Shown here: piece by piece, positions 1 through 5,192 of the stretch
How positions within the stretch are numbered: the stretch's first letter is position 1
Layout: every line of letters begins with the position of its first letter
Source of the DNA: Oscillospiraceae bacterium
GTDB taxonomy: Bacteria > Bacillota > Clostridia > Oscillospirales > Acutalibacteraceae
Assembly (NCBI GenBank): GCA_031283835.1
Contig: JAITBA010000119.1
Coordinates: forward strand, 1-5,192
Reading direction: 5' to 3'
Length of the DNA stretch: 5,192 bases
Made by a program: the position numbers and the translations under genes
Notes under the pieces: generated by a model
Database searches by the model: none
What the model was told of the DNA's origin: nothing
Seen by the model: the letters and a program-made list of their open reading frames with translations, nothing else

Positions 1-622
1 TCATCCAAAGGATTGTTCGCACGCGCTGCTGGAGGTGATGGCGGCCGGGCGGCACATTGCCAAACACCTGCACCTGCCCGTGCAAAGCGGCAGTGACCGT
101 GTGCTGCGCGCCATGAACCGCGGCTACACCGCCGCGCATTATCTTGAAGTTGCGGCCTATGCCCGGCAGGTGATGCCCAAACTGAACATGACCAGCGATA
201 TTATCGTGGGTTTTCCCGGCGAAAGCTACGAGGAATTTCGCGATACCCTGCGTCTGGTGGAGCAAGTGGGCTACACCTCGCTGTTTACGTTTGTGTATTC
301 CCCCCGGGAGGGCACCCGCGCGGCAAGTATGGAGGACCCTGTGCCCCATGCGAAAAAAGTGCGCTGGTTCCAGGAGCTGACGCGCTTGCAGGAGGGCGTG
401 GCCACCAAACGCTGCGCCGCGCTGACGGGGCAAACCCTGCGCGTGCTGGCCGAGGGCAAGGGCAAGCGCCTGGCTCTTGCGGGCCGCACCGAAGGGAACC
501 AGGTGATTGAATTTGACGGCCCAAAAACCCTGTTGGGGCAGTTTGCCTGGGTGCAAATCACACGGGCGCAGGGCTGGCTGCTAGACGGGGAACTGCGGCA
601 GGGCTATAGCGGTTCCACATGA
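1..622 (+). CDS. miaB: MiaB, tRNA-2-methylthio-N6-dimethylallyladenosine synthase (C-terminal part, 5' truncated)
   Basis: This is the last 206 residues of a radical-SAM methylthiotransferase. The enzyme adds a methylthio group to isopentenyl-A37 of tRNAs that read UNN codons, using two 4Fe-4S clusters in the cytoplasm. The frame is open from base 2 with HPKDCSHALLE, and the start lies outside the window. MiaB-specific blocks follow in order: HLHLPVQSGSDRVL, MNRGYT, SDIIVGFPGE, FTFVYSPREGTRAA, then a C-terminal TRAM RNA-binding domain (about the last 70 residues, including LAGRTEGNQVIEF and a G-x-x-x-x-V-x-I-T-x-A pattern). The radical-SAM CxxxCxxC motif and the N-terminal cluster domain are upstream and not visible. 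The TGA stop (620-622) lies inside a palindromic repeat, so the last residues (about GYSGST) are encoded by repeat sequence. The YlbF/YmcA-family gene follows 44 bp downstream, as in Bacillus. The related MtaB is less likely given the HPKD and SPREGTRAA signatures. Confidence 0.95.
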   Translation, partial: HPKDCSHALLEVMAAGRHIAKHLHLPVQSGSDRVLRAMNRGYTAAHYLEVAAYARQVMPKLNMTSDIIVGFPGESYEEFRDTLRLVEQVGYTSLFTFVYSPREGTRAASMEDPVPHAKKVRWFQELTRLQEGVATKRCAALTGQTLRVLAEGKGKRLALAGRTEGNQVIEFDGPKTLLGQFAWVQITRAQGWLLDGELRQGYSGST

Positions 623-645
623 CGTGAAGCGCGAAAGCACTATAT
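605..645. repeat. Palindromic intergenic repeat, copy 1
   Basis: The stretch has arms TATAG (605-609) and CTATA (640-644), with an inner TTC (613-615) pairing GAA (633-635). It aligns with 1081-1123 at about 31 of 40 positions with one 3-nt gap. The shared core is TTCCACAYGACGT. The copy overlaps the last codons and stop of miaB and ends 9 bp before the RBS of the next gene. G611-C638 here corresponds to A1086-T1116 in copy 2, a compensatory difference that supports a conserved fold. The family identity is unknown. Confidence 0.6.
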
Positions 646-666
646 TAAAATAACAGGAGAATTACT

Positions 667-1077
667 ATGCAAAACATCGAAACCCTTACCCGTGAGCTGG
701 CCGCCGCCCTGCAGTTGACGCCCGCCTATGCGCGCTACGTGGCAGCCAAAGAAGAAAACGAAGCCGATGACGAGCTCAACGCCCAAATGCGGCAACTGGA
801 GCTGCTGCGCCTGCAATACCAGCACGAAGCGCAGAAGGACGAGAACGCCGACGAAGCCCTGATGGAGGGCTACGACGCGCAGTTCACCGCGCAGTATGAC
901 GAGATTATGGAAAACCCGCACATGCAGGAATACCAGACGGCGGCACAGGCCATCGACGCGCTGCTCAAGCGTGTGACGGGCATTCTTGCCGGCGCGGCGC
1001 AGGGAGAAGACCCCGCCGCCTACGAGCCGGAAGCGGGCTGCGGCGGCAGCTGCGGCGGCTGTCACGGCTGCGGCTAA
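667..1077 (+). CDS. YlbF/YmcA-family protein with cysteine-rich tail
   Basis: The product is a 136-residue, mostly helical, charged protein. Helices run roughly from residue 5 to 110, with heptad-like stretches (MRQLELLRLQYQHEAQ, then EIMENPHMQEYQTAAQAIDALL). The pattern near residues 80-100, with N-P-x-(hydrophobic)-x-E-Y, matches the YlbF/YmcA (Com_YlbF) family. In Bacillus, YlbF, YmcA and YaaT form a complex that carries Fe-S clusters and promotes RNase Y-dependent RNA processing, affecting competence, biofilm and sporulation. The tail ends in four cysteines (C125, C129, C132, C135) within a Gly/Cys-rich run, which could be cluster ligands (inference). The start is fixed by AGGAGA (655-660) six bases before the ATG. 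It sits directly after miaB, as ymcA follows ymcB (miaB) in B. subtilis, so co-transcription is likely. Which paralogue it is (YlbF or YmcA) cannot be settled from the sequence. Confidence 0.85.
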   Translation: MQNIETLTRELAAALQLTPAYARYVAAKEENEADDELNAQMRQLELLRLQYQHEAQKDENADEALMEGYDAQFTAQYDEIMENPHMQEYQTAAQAIDALLKRVTGILAGAAQGEDPAAYEPEAGCGGSCGGCHGCG

Positions 1078-1080
1078 GGG

Positions 1081-1123
1081 ATAGCAATTCCACACGACGT
1101 AATGCCGTACGAAACTGCTATAT
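1081..1123. repeat. Palindromic intergenic repeat, copy 2
   Basis: This copy begins three bases after the TAA of the YlbF-like gene. The outer stem ATAGCA (1081-1086)/TGCTAT (1116-1121) is a perfect 6 bp. TTC (1088-1090)/GAA (1111-1113) pairs inside it, or alternatively CGTA (1098-1101) pairs TACG (1108-1111). It matches 606-645 in sequence and fold. No T-tract follows the hairpin, so it is not a standard intrinsic terminator, although it could protect or process the 3' end of the miaB-ylbF mRNA. Confidence 0.6.
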
Positions 1124-1172
1124 AGCGGCAAGCCGCAAAAAAAGCAAGGCGAAACAATTGCATTTTGCCGCT
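1124..1172. repeat. Inverted repeat enclosing the -35 region
   Basis: AGCGGCAA (1124-1131) and TTGCCGCT (1165-1172) are perfect 8-bp inverted arms. AAAA-x-GCAA and TTGC-x-TTTT can pair between them, giving an interrupted hairpin. The left arm also holds the small palindrome GCGGCAAGCCGC (1125-1136). The right arm begins just after the -35 element TTGCAT, so the structure could be an operator, or the remnant of another palindromic element. Neither role is proven. Confidence 0.45.
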
Positions 1173-1186
1173 CCATCTGTTATAAT
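1158..1186 (+). promoter_or_regulatory. Sigma-A type promoter for the TMEM86-family gene
   Basis: The -35 box is TTGCAT (1158-1163) and the -10 box is a perfect TATAAT (1181-1186), with an ideal 17-bp spacer. TG at 1178-1179 gives an extended -10 (TGTTATAAT). Transcription would start near 1193, leaving a leader of about 80 nt before the ATG at 1274. It is the strongest promoter-like site in the window and separates the miaB unit from the genes downstream. Confidence 0.8.
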
Positions 1187-1219
1187 GAGCACAAGGTGTG
1201 CGCAAACAGGTTTAATCAA

Positions 1220-1248
1220 TTGTCTTTTTTAAAAAAATAGAATAAAAT
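1220..1248 (+). promoter_or_regulatory. Possible second, weaker promoter
   Basis: TTGTCT (1220-1225) and TAAAAT (1243-1248) are 17 bp apart in a strongly A+T-rich stretch. Initiation near 1255 would leave about 19 nt before the ATG, which is just enough for the G-rich ribosome binding site. A+T-rich DNA produces such matches by chance, so this is tentative. Confidence 0.3.
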
Positions 1249-1273
1249 TTTTATTAAGAGGGGGGGCGTTGCA

Positions 1274-1978
1274 ATGATTTTACCCTATGCGCTGGGGCTG
1301 TGCGGGGTGGTGATGATTGTGTTACAGCCGCTGCGGTTTGTTGCCAAGCCAGATTTTGCGGGCTTTGGAAGCAAAACCTTTGCGTCGCTGTTGTTTTGCG
1401 TGGCGGGTGTGGCGGCCGCAGGGCGGCGGGAGACCGTTGGTTGGCAGGCGGCGGCGGTGCTGATGGGGTTTTGCCTGGCGCTCATTGGCGACGTGCTGCT
1501 TTCGATCGAGCCGATTCTGGCGCGGCCGGCGCAGGATAAATCCTATGCGCTTGTGTTGGGCGGGGTGCCGTTTTTGCTGGCCCATGGGCTGAATTTGGCG
1601 GTGTTTTGCAGCCGCGCGGCCTTTGATTGGCGGTTGTTGCCGGTGCTGCTGGCCGTGCCGGCGTTGCTGGCCCTTTTGTGGAAATGCGGCGTGCTGCAAT
1701 TTGGCAAGGCGGGCGTGCCGGTGCTGGTTTATGCGCTGCTGTTGGGCGCCATGCTGTGGGCGGCTTGCGGGGTTTTTGGGGCCGACAAGGCGCTGGGACG
1801 TTTGGTGCTGCCCGCCGCCGCGTTGTTCTGCGTTTCAGATATCGCGCTGTTTTGGGCCAACTTTGGCAAAAAAGACTGGGGCAGCCACTTTAGCGCAAAA
1901 AAGCCGTTTCTCTGGCTGGTGATGGTGCCTTACTATGTGGCGCAGGCGCTGTTGGCGGGCGCGGTGGCCACCATTTGA
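1274..1978 (+). CDS. TMEM86/YhhN-family integral membrane protein
   Basis: The product is a 234-residue, very hydrophobic protein with about eight predicted membrane segments (near residues 3-20, 33-50, 58-77, 94-112, 121-138, 147-167, 176-197 and 212-233). Hallmarks of the YhhN/TMEM86 family are present in order: IGDVLL (71-76), PFLLAHGLN (99-107), GVPVLVYALLLGAML (147-161), LFCVSDIALF (184-193) and VMVPYYVAQALL (216-227). The Asp, His and Ser-Asp pairs inside the membrane are the conserved polar residues. Animal TMEM86 and some bacterial members are lysoplasmalogenases that cut the vinyl-ether bond of lysoplasmalogens. Many anaerobic Clostridia make plasmalogens, so this activity is plausible but not shown here. 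The ATG at 1274 follows an AAGAGGGGGGG stretch (1256-1266), an unusually G-rich ribosome binding site. It has its own promoter upstream and a terminator-like structure after its TGA. Confidence 0.85.
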   Translation: MILPYALGLCGVVMIVLQPLRFVAKPDFAGFGSKTFASLLFCVAGVAAAGRRETVGWQAAAVLMGFCLALIGDVLLSIEPILARPAQDKSYALVLGGVPFLLAHGLNLAVFCSRAAFDWRLLPVLLAVPALLALLWKCGVLQFGKAGVPVLVYALLLGAMLWAACGVFGADKALGRLVLPAAALFCVSDIALFWANFGKKDWGSHFSAKKPFLWLVMVPYYVAQALLAGAVATI

Positions 1979-1994
1979 GCAACCGCTCATGCAC

Positions 1995-2034
1995 GCCGCG
2001 CTGCCATCTTTGCAGGCGTCGCTTAATTTTTTTT
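1995..2034 (+). terminator. Terminator-like hairpin, or attenuator, just before purD
   Basis: GCGCTGC (1998-2004) pairs with GCAG-g-CGT (2012-2019) with one bulged G and one G-T pair. Two further pairs lie beyond a C-C mismatch (1995-1996 with 2021-2022), and the loop is 7 nt. The tract TTAATTTTTTTT (2023-2034) follows at once. It could end the TMEM86-family transcript. The T-tract touches the purD ribosome binding site, so no promoter fits between the two. Purine genes would therefore have to be read through it, which would make it a leaky terminator or attenuator. Confidence 0.45.
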
Positions 2035-2040
2035 GGAGGA
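2035..2040 (+). promoter_or_regulatory. Ribosome binding site that sets the purD start
   Basis: GGAGGA lies 3 bases before the ATG at 2044. The frame is open upstream to 1975, but those residues have no PurD similarity and overlap the preceding gene's stop. The Shine-Dalgarno and the MNVLIIGSGGREH start decide for 2044. Confidence 0.85.
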
Positions 2041-2043
2041 CAC

Positions 2044-3330
2044 ATGAACGTTTTGATTATCGGTTCCGGCGGGCGGGAGCACACCATCGCGTGGGCGCTG
2101 GCGCAAAGCCCGGCGGTCACCAAGCTGTTTGCTGTGCCGGGCAACGGGGGTATGGCACAAATCGCAACCTGCGCGCCAGATATTAAGGCCACAGAGTTGG
2201 AGAAAATCCGGGATTATGCGCTGGCGCACAACGTGGAGTTTGCTGTTCCCGCGGCGGACGACCCGCTGTGCCTGGGGGCGGTGGATGTGCTGGAAGCGGC
2301 GGGTATTCCCTGCTTTGGGCCCAACAAGGCCGCCGCCGTCATTGAGGGCAGCAAGGTGTTCAGCAAAAACCTCATGCAAAAATACCATATCCCCACGGCG
2401 GCGTATGAAGTTTTTGACAATGCCGCCGCCGCGCTGGTCTATCTTGAAGGCTACGATACCTACCCCGTGGTGGTCAAGGCGGATGGGCTGGCGCTGGGCA
2501 AAGGGGTGATCATCGCCCAAACCAAGGCAGAAGCGCTGGCAGCCGTGACGGAAATCATGGAAAACAAAAAATTTGGGGGCAGCGGCAACCAAATTGTGGT
2601 GGAGGAATTTTTGAGCGGCCCGGAAGTGAGCGTGCTGAGCTTTGCCGACGGAAAAACCGTGGTGCCAATGGTTAGCTCCATGGACCACAAGCGGGCCCAT
2701 GACGGCGACAAAGGGCTCAACACCGGCGGCATGGGCACCATCGCGCCCAACCCGTATTATACCCCGGACATTGCCGCCCAATGCATGCGGACGATTTTTC
2801 GGCCCACCATCGACGCGATGGCGGCGGAGGGCCGCCCCTTTAAGGGCTGCCTATATTTTGGGCTGATGCTTACGCCCAACGGCCCGAAGGTGATCGAATA
2901 TAACTGCCGCTTTGGGGACCCCGAAACCCAGGTGGTGCTGCCGCTGTTGGGCACCGATTTGCTGGAAATCTTTTGGGCGGTGCGCGAAGAGCGCCTGGCC
3001 GGGCTAGAAATTCGGTGGAAAGCGGCCCACGCCTGCTGCGTGGTGCTGGCTTCCGGCGGCTACCCCGAAGCATACGGCAGCGGCTACCCCATCGCGTTTG
3101 GCGCGGACGAGGAAGCATTGGTGTTCCACGCGGGCACCAAGCGCCTGGCAGACGGCACGATTGTTACCGCGGGCGGCCGCGTGCTGGGTGTTACCGCCCT
3201 GGGCGACACATTGCAAGCGGCGGTTGTCAATGCATACGCGGCGGCAGACACGATCCGATTCCGGGATGCTTTTTGCCGCCGGGATATTGGGCAAAGGGCG
3301 TTGGGCGCGGGCACCGAATCTTTTTCTTAA
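2044..3330 (+). CDS. purD: PurD, phosphoribosylamine-glycine ligase (GAR synthetase)
   Basis: The product is a complete 428-residue enzyme of normal length. It joins phosphoribosylamine and glycine using ATP to give GAR, the second step of de novo purine synthesis, in the cytoplasm. Domains in order are: an N-terminal Rossmann-like domain with GSGGREH (7-13); FGPNKAAAVIEGSK (91-104) and KYHIPTA (113-119) at the entry to the ATP-grasp; the ATP-grasp with VVVKADGLALGKGV (142-155), VEEFLSGPEVSV (187-198) and DGDKGLNTGGMG (220-231); the metal-binding block EYNCRFGDPETQ (285-296); and the C-terminal domain with ASGGYP (336-341) and RRDIGQRAL (412-420). No key motif is missing. NCRFGDPE has Cys where Ala is common, which is a tolerated variant. 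purL lies downstream, with a NERD-domain ORF between them, so a pur operon is likely. No purine riboswitch is seen upstream. Confidence 0.97.
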   Translation: MNVLIIGSGGREHTIAWALAQSPAVTKLFAVPGNGGMAQIATCAPDIKATELEKIRDYALAHNVEFAVPAADDPLCLGAVDVLEAAGIPCFGPNKAAAVIEGSKVFSKNLMQKYHIPTAAYEVFDNAAAALVYLEGYDTYPVVVKADGLALGKGVIIAQTKAEALAAVTEIMENKKFGGSGNQIVVEEFLSGPEVSVLSFADGKTVVPMVSSMDHKRAHDGDKGLNTGGMGTIAPNPYYTPDIAAQCMRTIFRPTIDAMAAEGRPFKGCLYFGLMLTPNGPKVIEYNCRFGDPETQVVLPLLGTDLLEIFWAVREERLAGLEIRWKAAHACCVVLASGGYPEAYGSGYPIAFGADEEALVFHAGTKRLADGTIVTAGGRVLGVTALGDTLQAAVVNAYAAADTIRFRDAFCRRDIGQRALGAGTESFS

Positions 3331-3436
3331 AAAAAGAAAAAAGTTTAAATCGCGTTGGGCAGCTTGCGCTGTGACGCACATGGCGGTTGCCAACAGAGAA
3401 AATCGCGGTTTTGCCCACAAATTTTATCAGCGGAGG
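3331..3436 (+). other. Spacer between purD and the NERD ORF
   Basis: These 106 bp start with an A-rich run after the purD TAA and hold no recognisable promoter. A small imperfect hairpin (3352-3377, stem GCGT/ACGC around CAGC/GCTG) lacks a T-tract. The NERD frame is open through the spacer, with possible starts GTG 3371 and ATG 3380. However, codons such as AGA, AAT and AGG and the lack of an RBS argue that it is not coding. Confidence 0.5.
3432..3436 (+). promoter_or_regulatory. GGAGG near the NERD ORF start
   Basis: GGAGG touches the ATG at 3437, too close for normal use of that codon. It is 12 bases before an in-frame GTG at 3449, which is rather far. The true start is therefore uncertain between these two. 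The presence of GGAGG still argues for initiation here rather than at 3380. Confidence 0.45.
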
Positions 3437-4294
3437 ATGTGGAACACGGTGAATGCCGAGTATGCAGGCATGCTGGGGAGTGAAATGGCGGAAGACCCCG
3501 GCATGATGGGCGAATTTTTGGTTTATATGGTGCTGCAGCGGCTGCCAAAGCCAAAGCGGGTGCAGTATGGCTATCGGTTTATGCGCGGGGGCGAGGCACT
3601 GGCGGAAGCCGACCTGCTGCTGCTGGTGCCGGGCGGCGTGTTTGTTATTGAAGTGAAGAGCCGGCTTAAGCAGACATGCGAAACCTCAAAGCACAACATG
3701 GAGCGCGTGCGGTTGCTGCGCGACATGCTGGGTCTGCGCAAAAAAGAAGTGCCGGTGTATTCCCTTGTTGTGTTTTTTAATGAGCGGGAGGATAAGCTGG
3801 TGTGGCGGCAGAACGCCGCGTATCTTACGCATTATCGCTATTTGCAGCAGACCCTTGCGTGGCTGGCGTCGCTGCACCCCCATGCGCTGGGCCGCGAAGA
3901 AATTGCCGCGCTGGACGAAAAGCTGCAGCTGATGAAAAACTGGAACACCAAGCCGCCCAAGCTCAAGGCGAAGGCAAAACAGCAGCCGGACACAAACCCA
4001 ACACAAACTACAAAAAAGGATGGTATGACTATGGTGCATCGCATATTGATTGGGCGGAAGGAGGGTTTTGACGCGGAGGCGCAGGCGCTGCTGGCGCAAT
4101 GGCGCGGCCAACTGCACGTGGAGGGTCTGAAAAGTGTAGAGGTCTTCAACCGCTATGACGTGGAAGGCGCGGACAAGACGCTGCTGGCGCGTTGCCTGCC
4201 ACTGGTGTTTTCGGAACCCCAGACAGACGTGGTGGTGCAGGTGCTGCCCCAGAGCGACGTGCGCTTTGCGGTGGAATATCTGCCGGGGCAATAG
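3437..4294 (+). CDS. NERD (nuclease-related) domain ORF, in frame with the start of purL
   Basis: From ATG 3437 the frame encodes 285 residues before a TAG. Residues 25-125 resemble the NERD domain: GEFLVYMVLQRLP (25-37), then EADLLLLVPGGVFVIEVKSR (57-76). The D59...E72-x-K74 pattern of a PD-(D/E)xK-like fold lies in the second block, followed by a VPVYSLVVFF strand (105-114). NERD proteins are predicted nucleases of largely unknown role. Residues 171-196 form a Lys/Pro/Thr/Gln-rich stretch that looks like an unconserved linker or untranslated leader. Residues 197-285 are the first 89 residues of PurL, which has its own RBS and ATG. The NERD gene thus lacks a stop of its own before purL. It may produce a NERD-PurL chimera, or may have lost its stop by mutation. 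The start could also be GTG 3449 or ATG 3380. It sits between purD and purL, presumably co-transcribed; no purine role is known to me for this family. Confidence 0.7.
   Translation: MWNTVNAEYAGMLGSEMAEDPGMMGEFLVYMVLQRLPKPKRVQYGYRFMRGGEALAEADLLLLVPGGVFVIEVKSRLKQTCETSKHNMERVRLLRDMLGLRKKEVPVYSLVVFFNEREDKLVWRQNAAYLTHYRYLQQTLAWLASLHPHALGREEIAALDEKLQLMKNWNTKPPKLKAKAKQQPDTNPTQTTKKDGMTMVHRILIGRKEGFDAEAQALLAQWRGQLHVEGLKSVEVFNRYDVEGADKTLLARCLPLVFSEPQTDVVVQVLPQSDVRFAVEYLPGQ
4016..4020 (+). promoter_or_regulatory. Ribosome binding site of purL
   Basis: AAGGA sits 4 bases before ATG 4025 and 10 before ATG 4031. Both ATGs are in the PurL frame (MTMVHRIL or MVHRIL). This supports independent initiation of PurL inside the longer open frame that starts in the NERD gene. 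Confidence 0.7.
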
Positions 4295-5192
4295 GACCAG
4301 CGGGCCGACAGCTGCGCCCACTGTATTCAGATTGTTTTGGGCGGGCAGCGGCCGGCGGTGCGCACGGCGAAGGTGTTTTGCCTGCGGGGTAAAATTTCGC
4401 TGGAGGAATACAACCGCATCAAAAAGAGTGTGATCAACCCCGTAGAAAGCCGCGAGGCCACGATGAAGCTGCCCCAAACGCTGCAAATCGAAACACCGCC
4501 GCCGGCGCCGGTGCCCACGCTCAACGGCTTTTGCGCGCTGGACGGCGCGGGCCTGACGGCGTTCTTAAAAGAATATGCCCTGGCAATGGATTTGGACGAC
4601 CTCCGATTCTGCCAACAATACTTTCAGACAGAGCGACGCGACCCCACGCTGACAGAAATCCGCATGATTGACACCTACTGGAGCGACCACTGCCGCCACA
4701 CCACGTTTTTGACAAACCTGGAGAACGTGCGCATTGACGACCCGAAGGTAAAGGAGAGCTACGAGCGCTATTTGCAGATTAAAAACGAGCTGGGCCGGGC
4801 GCACAAGCCCAACTGCCTGATGGAGCTGGCCACAGAAGCTATGCGCTATCTTAAGCACACAGGGCGGCTCAAACGCTTGGACGAAAGCGAAGAGATCAAC
4901 GCCTGCACCGTGACCATGGAGGTGACCATTGACGGCACAACCGAGCCGTGGCTGTTTTTGTTTAAAAACGAAACCCATAACCACCCCACCGAGATTGAAC
5001 CCTTCGGCGGGGCGGCCACCTGCATTGGCGGCGCGATTCGCGACCCGTTGAGCGGGCGAGGCTATGTTTATCAGGCCATGCGTGTCACCGGCGCGGCCGA
5101 CCCCACGGTACCCATGGAGGACACCATCCCCGGCAAGCTGCCCCAGCACAAGATTGTGACCACCGCCGCCCAGGGCTACAGCAGCTACGGCA
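4025..5192 (+). CDS. purL: PurL, phosphoribosylformylglycinamidine synthase (N-terminal third, 3' truncated, with in-frame TAG)
   Basis: FGAM synthase converts FGAR and glutamine, with ATP, to FGAM, the fourth step of purine synthesis. The 389 codons visible match the long single-chain PurL of Clostridia (roughly 1,200 or more residues in all). The PurS-like N-terminal region contains VFNRYDVEGAD (40-50) and VFSEPQTDVV (61-70). The synthase domain follows, with EIRMIDTYWSDHCRHTTF (active-site His about 222), SEEINAC, KNETHNHPTEIEPFGG (314-329), GGAIRDPLSGR and the GKLPQ and GYSSYG blocks. Codon 90 is TAG at 4292-4294, within YLPGQ-x-DQRADS where Phe is expected. The frame is the same and highly conserved on both sides, so this is a substitution, not a frameshift. 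No well-placed RBS with an in-frame start follows the TAG, so reinitiation looks poor. The gene is either freshly inactivated, mis-sequenced, or read through. The ATG at 4031 is an alternative start. Confidence 0.9.
4292..4294 (+). other. In-frame amber codon in purL
   Basis: The context is CAA-TAG-GAC-CAG, encoding Q-stop-D-Q in place of Q-F-D-Q. It lies inside the PurS-like N-terminal domain, not at a domain border. From a Phe codon two base changes are needed, and from Tyr or Trp only one. The other four complete stops in the window are TGA or TAA, and no other in-frame TAG is seen in the recognised genes. Confidence 0.9.

Noticed and set aside
640..1176. Minus-strand ORF of 178 codons with an alanine/valine-rich product
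   Set aside because: It lies opposite the YlbF-like gene, its composition follows the G+C-rich codons of that gene, and it has no recognisable domain or RBS. The same applies to the other minus-strand frames opposite purD, the NERD ORF and purL.
1216..1240. T-run followed by A-run as a terminator between the promoter and the TMEM86-family gene
   Set aside because: No GC-rich stem precedes the T-run. The sequence is simple A/T self-complementarity.
1979..2043. Purine riboswitch upstream of purD
   Set aside because: The 65-bp gap is too short for a complete aptamer plus expression platform, and none of the conserved purine aptamer loops are visible.
3352..3377. Hairpin after purD as a terminator
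   Set aside because: The stem is short and interrupted and no T-tract follows. The A-rich run lies before it, not after.
4012..4018. A-AAA-AAG slippery sequence at the end of the NERD region, like the dnaX -1 frameshift site
   Set aside because: A -1 shift would end at TGA 4069-4071 after a short unconserved tail, and no strong downstream stem is evident. The A-run is more simply part of the purL ribosome binding site region.
4292..4300. A frameshift as the cause of the purL stop
   Set aside because: The conserved PurL motif is in the same frame on both sides of the TAG, with no missing or extra base, so only a substitution fits.
4295..4465. Translation restart of purL after the TAG
   Set aside because: GGAGG at 4402-4406 has no in-frame start codon at a usable distance (the next is GTG 4430). 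ATG 4463 has no clear RBS, and a restart would cut the PurS-like domain.

Overview
The window reads as a fragment of a G+C-rich Firmicutes chromosome, most likely a gut-type member of the Clostridia (Oscillospirales/Ruminococcaceae-like). The grounds are a miaB gene followed directly by a YlbF/YmcA-family gene (an arrangement also found in Bacillus), strong GGAGG-type ribosome binding sites, a clean sigma-A type promoter, and a PurL of the long single-chain type common in Clostridia. All supported genes are on the + strand. The lineage is an inference from gene content and style.

Layout: (1) 1-622, the C-terminal part of MiaB (tRNA ms2i6A methylthiotransferase). (2) 667-1077, a YlbF/YmcA-family protein with a four-cysteine tail. 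(3) 1078-1273, an intergenic region with a palindromic repeat, a long inverted repeat and an extended -10 promoter. (4) 1274-1978, a TMEM86/YhhN-family integral membrane protein. (5) A terminator-like hairpin and T-tract that abuts the RBS of (6) purD, 2044-3330, complete. (7) From about 3437, a NERD-domain (nuclease-related) ORF. (8) From 4025, the N-terminal third of purL, running off the window.

The most unusual part is 3437-5192. The NERD ORF has no stop codon before purL and is in the same frame, so on paper it runs into the PurL N-terminal domain. PurL then has an in-frame TAG at 4292-4294, where the conserved YLPGQ-F-DQRADS motif should have Phe. Beyond the TAG the purL frame is open and well conserved to the window end. 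PurD and PurL catalyse the second and fourth steps of de novo purine synthesis, so an unsuppressed amber codon would break a pathway whose neighbouring gene looks intact. The possibilities are a very recent nonsense mutation, a sequencing or assembly error, or amber recoding/suppression.

A second item is a pair of 40-43 bp palindromic repeats. One overlaps the miaB stop codon and the other lies just after the ylbF-like gene. They look like members of a dispersed intergenic repeat family. No rRNA, tRNA, CRISPR array or insertion sequence was seen.
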